NCBI RefSeq assembly: GCF_963676855.1
Contig: NZ_OY781460.1
Location: 186,001 to 250,000 of the forward strand
DNA from: an uncultured Anaeromusa sp.
GTDB taxonomy: Bacteria > Bacillota > Negativicutes > Anaeromusales > Anaeromusaceae
Direction: 5' to 3'
DNA length: 64,000 nt
Made by a program: the position numbers and the translations under genes. The notes beneath the pieces were generated by a model. The model saw only the letters and a program-made list of their open reading frames with translations, was not told the DNA's origin and made no database searches. Positions 61,933-64,000 of the stretch are shown piece by piece (the stretch's first letter is position 1; each line of letters starts with the position of its first letter).

Positions 61933-63552
61933 ATGACACAAGAAAAAAGTACCAGCAACCGACTGCTCAAGGGCACTTTGATCCTTACCGCCGCAGGCAT
62001 GGTTGTTAAGGTCATCGGTTCTCTCAACTGGATTATTCTTTCTCGCGTCCTCGGTGGTGAAGGCATCGGCCTCTACCAGATGGCTTTTCCACTGTATCTG
62101 TTGGCCCTGAGTCTTTCCACTGCAGGCATTCCTGTCGCCATTTCCATCCTTACCGCCGAAAAAATTGCCAAAAATGACGTCTTGGGACGGCGACAGCTTT
62201 TTCGGGCGTCCTTTTGCTTTCTTACCGCCACAGGCCTGATTTTAAGCTTGGCGATGTACTGGGGCGCAGCTTGGCTTATTGACGCCGGCTTCATTCGTGA
62301 CAGTCGCGCTTATTATTCTCTTTTAGCCTTATCTCCAGCCGTTTTTCTGGTCACCCTCATAGCTGGTCTGCGCGGCTATCTGCAGGGCTGGCAATACATG
62401 ACTCCTACCGCGGTTTCACAAATCGTCGAACAGCTTTTCCGAGTCCTGGCTATGCTTTTTTTTGCCAGCTTGCTCCTGCCCCAAGGCTTGGCTTTCGCCG
62501 CCGGCGGCGCCAGTTTGGGCGCAGCTGCCGGAGCCGCTGCCGGATTAGCGGTGCTGCTCTACTATTTCGCCCGCTTGCGCCGCCAAGAAGACACCCTATC
62601 GGCAGCAAGCACCTCGACTCTACAACCGGCAGAATCCCTGGGACGACTGTTTAAACGCCTTTTCAAATTGGCCTTGCCCGTATCCCTAGCCAGCTTAATG
62701 TTGCCTGTTGTTGCCAACTTAGACTTGCTCATCGTGCCGGTCCGTCTAGAAGCGGCTGGCTATAGCATCACCCAAGCCACCGAACTGTTTGGCTATCTCA
62801 CCGGTATGGGCGTTCCCTTGGTAAATCTAGCTACGATGATGACCGCCGCTCTGGCTACCAGTATTGTACCATCCGTCTCTGCCGTCGCCGCCCTGGGCCA
62901 GCGGCAGGAAGTGCAAGAGCGCATCACCACGGCCATACGCATGACGAATCTCGTCATTTTCCCCGCTTCCGGCGCTTTATATGTGTTAGCTGTACCGGTA
63001 GCTACTGTTGTTTATGGGGCACCGCAAGCAGGAGATGTTATTCAGGTACTGGCTTTTGGCGTTTACCTCTTGGGCGTACACCAGGTCACTACCGGCGTTC
63101 TTCAAGGGCTGGGCCGCCCAACACTGCCTGTAGTCAATATGGGCTTGGCCGCCGTAGTAAAGATCGTTCTTAATTATATTCTCACCGCCATACCTTCGCT
63201 GGGCATCTGCGGCGCCGCCTGGGCCACCAATGCGGATTTCGGCGTTGCCGCCCTTCTTAACTACTATTGGATTTCCCGTCACACCGGATTTCGCACGGAT
63301 TGGGCGGAGCTGAGCAAAACCATCCTGGCTACGCTGCTCATGTCTGCTGCACTCTATGAGGCACTCGCTTGTTTGCTGCAATATGGCATTCCAATTGCTT
63401 GGCTTCTGCTGCCGCTGATTCTCTTAGCGACAGTCTTGTATGCCGCTATTCTGCTGGCATGCGGCGGCCTGACTTTGGCCGACGCCGAACGCGTTCCCTT
63501 CCTGGGGCATCGCCTGGCAACCCTCTTGCTGCGCATAGGGCTAAAAAAATAA
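61933..63552 (+). CDS. SpoVB/MurJ-like flippase (MOP superfamily)
   Basis: 539 aa, about 14 helices. N-terminal LLKGTLILTAAGMVVKVIGSLNWIILSRVLGGEGIGLYQ and AGIPVAISIL are typical of SpoVB/YtgP proteins, lipid II or polysaccharide flippases; SpoVB acts in spore cortex synthesis. Start: ATG 61933; a TTG at 61924 lies closer to AAAGGA and is an alternative. Ends at a very strong terminator. Confidence 0.87.
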   Translation: MTQEKSTSNRLLKGTLILTAAGMVVKVIGSLNWIILSRVLGGEGIGLYQMAFPLYLLALSLSTAGIPVAISILTAEKIAKNDVLGRRQLFRASFCFLTATGLILSLAMYWGAAWLIDAGFIRDSRAYYSLLALSPAVFLVTLIAGLRGYLQGWQYMTPTAVSQIVEQLFRVLAMLFFASLLLPQGLAFAAGGASLGAAAGAAAGLAVLLYYFARLRRQEDTLSAASTSTLQPAESLGRLFKRLFKLALPVSLASLMLPVVANLDLLIVPVRLEAAGYSITQATELFGYLTGMGVPLVNLATMMTAALATSIVPSVSAVAALGQRQEVQERITTAIRMTNLVIFPASGALYVLAVPVATVVYGAPQAGDVIQVLAFGVYLLGVHQVTTGVLQGLGRPTLPVVNMGLAAVVKIVLNYILTAIPSLGICGAAWATNADFGVAALLNYYWISRHTGFRTDWAELSKTILATLLMSAALYEALACLLQYGIPIAWLLLPLILLATVLYAAILLACGGLTLADAERVPFLGHRLATLLLRIGLKK

Positions 63553-63559
63553 CGAAAAA

Positions 63560-63599
63560 GCATACTAAAAAGCCGCCTTTTGGCGGCTTTTTAGTATGC
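63560..63599. terminator. Strong intrinsic terminator
   Basis: Perfect 18-bp stem GCATACTAAAAAGCCGCC / GGCGGCTTTTTAGTATGC with a TTTT loop; usable on both strands between convergent genes. Confidence 0.92.
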
Positions 63600-63640
63600 C
63601 CTCTACTTAATCGGTTACTCTGCGTTTCGTAAGCCTTTTT

Positions 63641-64000
63641 CTATACACTCTGCACGGCGGTAGTACTGTCCGTGCTAGCTACGCTATAGCTCTGATTGGT
63701 GTCATAGGCGCTGGCCGCCACTTGCGTCGGCGGTGGCGGAGGCGGCGGCATGAAGGCCGCTTGGCTTTCCGCTTCGATCTCTTTGAGCAAATCCGCCAAT
63801 TCATTCAAGTCATCAGTACTAACAGTTCCATCTTCCACTTTCTGCAAGAACGAAGCCAAGCTGAACGAACTGCTCGTCGTATCTGACGCGGTTGTGCTGG
63901 CCGTGTCAGTAGAGGTCGTCGCAGAAGCTGTCGAGGAATCGGTCGACGAAGCCGAGGTTCCCGCTACAGCTGCTGCAGTATCGCTTTCTTCACTGGAATC
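63641..64000 (-). CDS. C-terminal part of a Ser/Thr-rich, Pro-stretch protein (continues past right edge)
   Basis: The frame is open from the right edge to the TAA/TAG-type stop at 63641, giving 119 residues. A Ser/Thr/Ala-rich stretch (about 45 residues, many DTAS-like repeats) leads to a short helical segment FLQKVEDGTVSTDDLNELADLLKEIEAE and then a run of seven prolines and a Ser/Tyr-rich tail. The N-terminal part is outside the window. Low-complexity composition suggests a surface or flagellum-related protein (for example hook-length-control type), but this is a guess. Confidence 0.6.
   Translation of the reverse strand, partial: DSSEESDTAAAVAGTSASSTDSSTASATTSTDTASTTASDTTSSSFSLASFLQKVEDGTVSTDDLNELADLLKEIEAESQAAFMPPPPPPPTQVAASAYDTNQSYSVASTDSTTAVQSV

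Noticed and set aside
1..64000. CRISPR arrays, tRNA/rRNA genes, transposases, prophage genes
   Set aside because: None was seen when reading both strands; the repeats found are intergenic and not regularly spaced.

Overview
The window looks like the chromosome of an anaerobic, diderm member of the Firmicutes, most likely a Negativicute of the Sporomusa/Anaeromusa type. The basis is gene content. Firmicute families are present (AddAB instead of RecBCD, Asp23/Gls24, a YcbB-type GlnK/GlnL pair, SpoVB-like flippase, SpoVD-like PBP with a PASTA domain, YyaE-like molybdoprotein) together with an RND (AcrB-type) efflux pump that implies an outer membrane, menaquinone genes and hydrogenase maturation genes. 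This assignment is inference; there is no rRNA or tRNA in the window. No CRISPR array, prophage, transposase or plasmid function was seen.

Layout. 1-1.6 kb: end of a menaquinone operon (ubiE, truncated by the window edge, and a UbiA-type prenyltransferase). 1.7-13.0 kb (minus strand): a DNA-end-processing operon sbcD-sbcC-addB-addA with ATGA couplings. 13.5-16.6 kb: EamA permease, DUF4127 protein and a small membrane protein, separated by repeat-rich intergenic DNA. 16.7-21.0 kb: a tightly packed minus-strand run asp23 - beta-hydroxyacid dehydrogenase - nitroreductase - a 59-aa small membrane protein - D,D-carboxypeptidase - fetA - fetB. 21.2-24.8 kb: GlnK/GlnL-like two-component system beside a glutamate/dicarboxylate symporter. 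25-31.9 kb: GalT-like protein, autoregulated lexA, an exported protein, a large degenerate RapA/DpdE-like SNF2 protein with its own promoter and terminator-containing leader, and cheR. 32-36.3 kb: alr, hypB, hypA and a class B PBP. 36.4-44.8 kb: MFS and Nramp transporters, FHA protein, YyaE-like molybdoprotein with an MFS partner, and an iron-sulfur flavoprotein. 45-58 kb: two-component system, MacAB-type ABC efflux operon, HD-GYP phosphodiesterase, chemoreceptor and an RND efflux operon. 58.3-64 kb: diguanylate cyclase, EamA permease, a Fur-box-controlled DUF2325 gene with a small STAS-like partner, SpoVB-like flippase, and the end of a low-complexity protein that runs off the right edge.

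The strongest unexplained signals are intergenic. Two copies (27493-27650 and 58102-58261) of a ~160-bp element bounded by inverted repeats each start 2-3 nt beyond the stop codon of a minus-strand gene. A ~186-bp imperfect palindrome lies at 13261-13446. A consensus-like promoter upstream of the SNF2-like gene is followed after ~50 nt by an intrinsic terminator, which suggests an attenuated leader or a small RNA. Two efflux operons share a Pho-box-like direct repeat (CACAAAACTGTmAC), probably a target of the response regulator encoded beside one of them. Two genes have a strong Shine-Dalgarno sequence placed before ATC/ATT codons with no ATG, GTG or TTG at a suitable distance.
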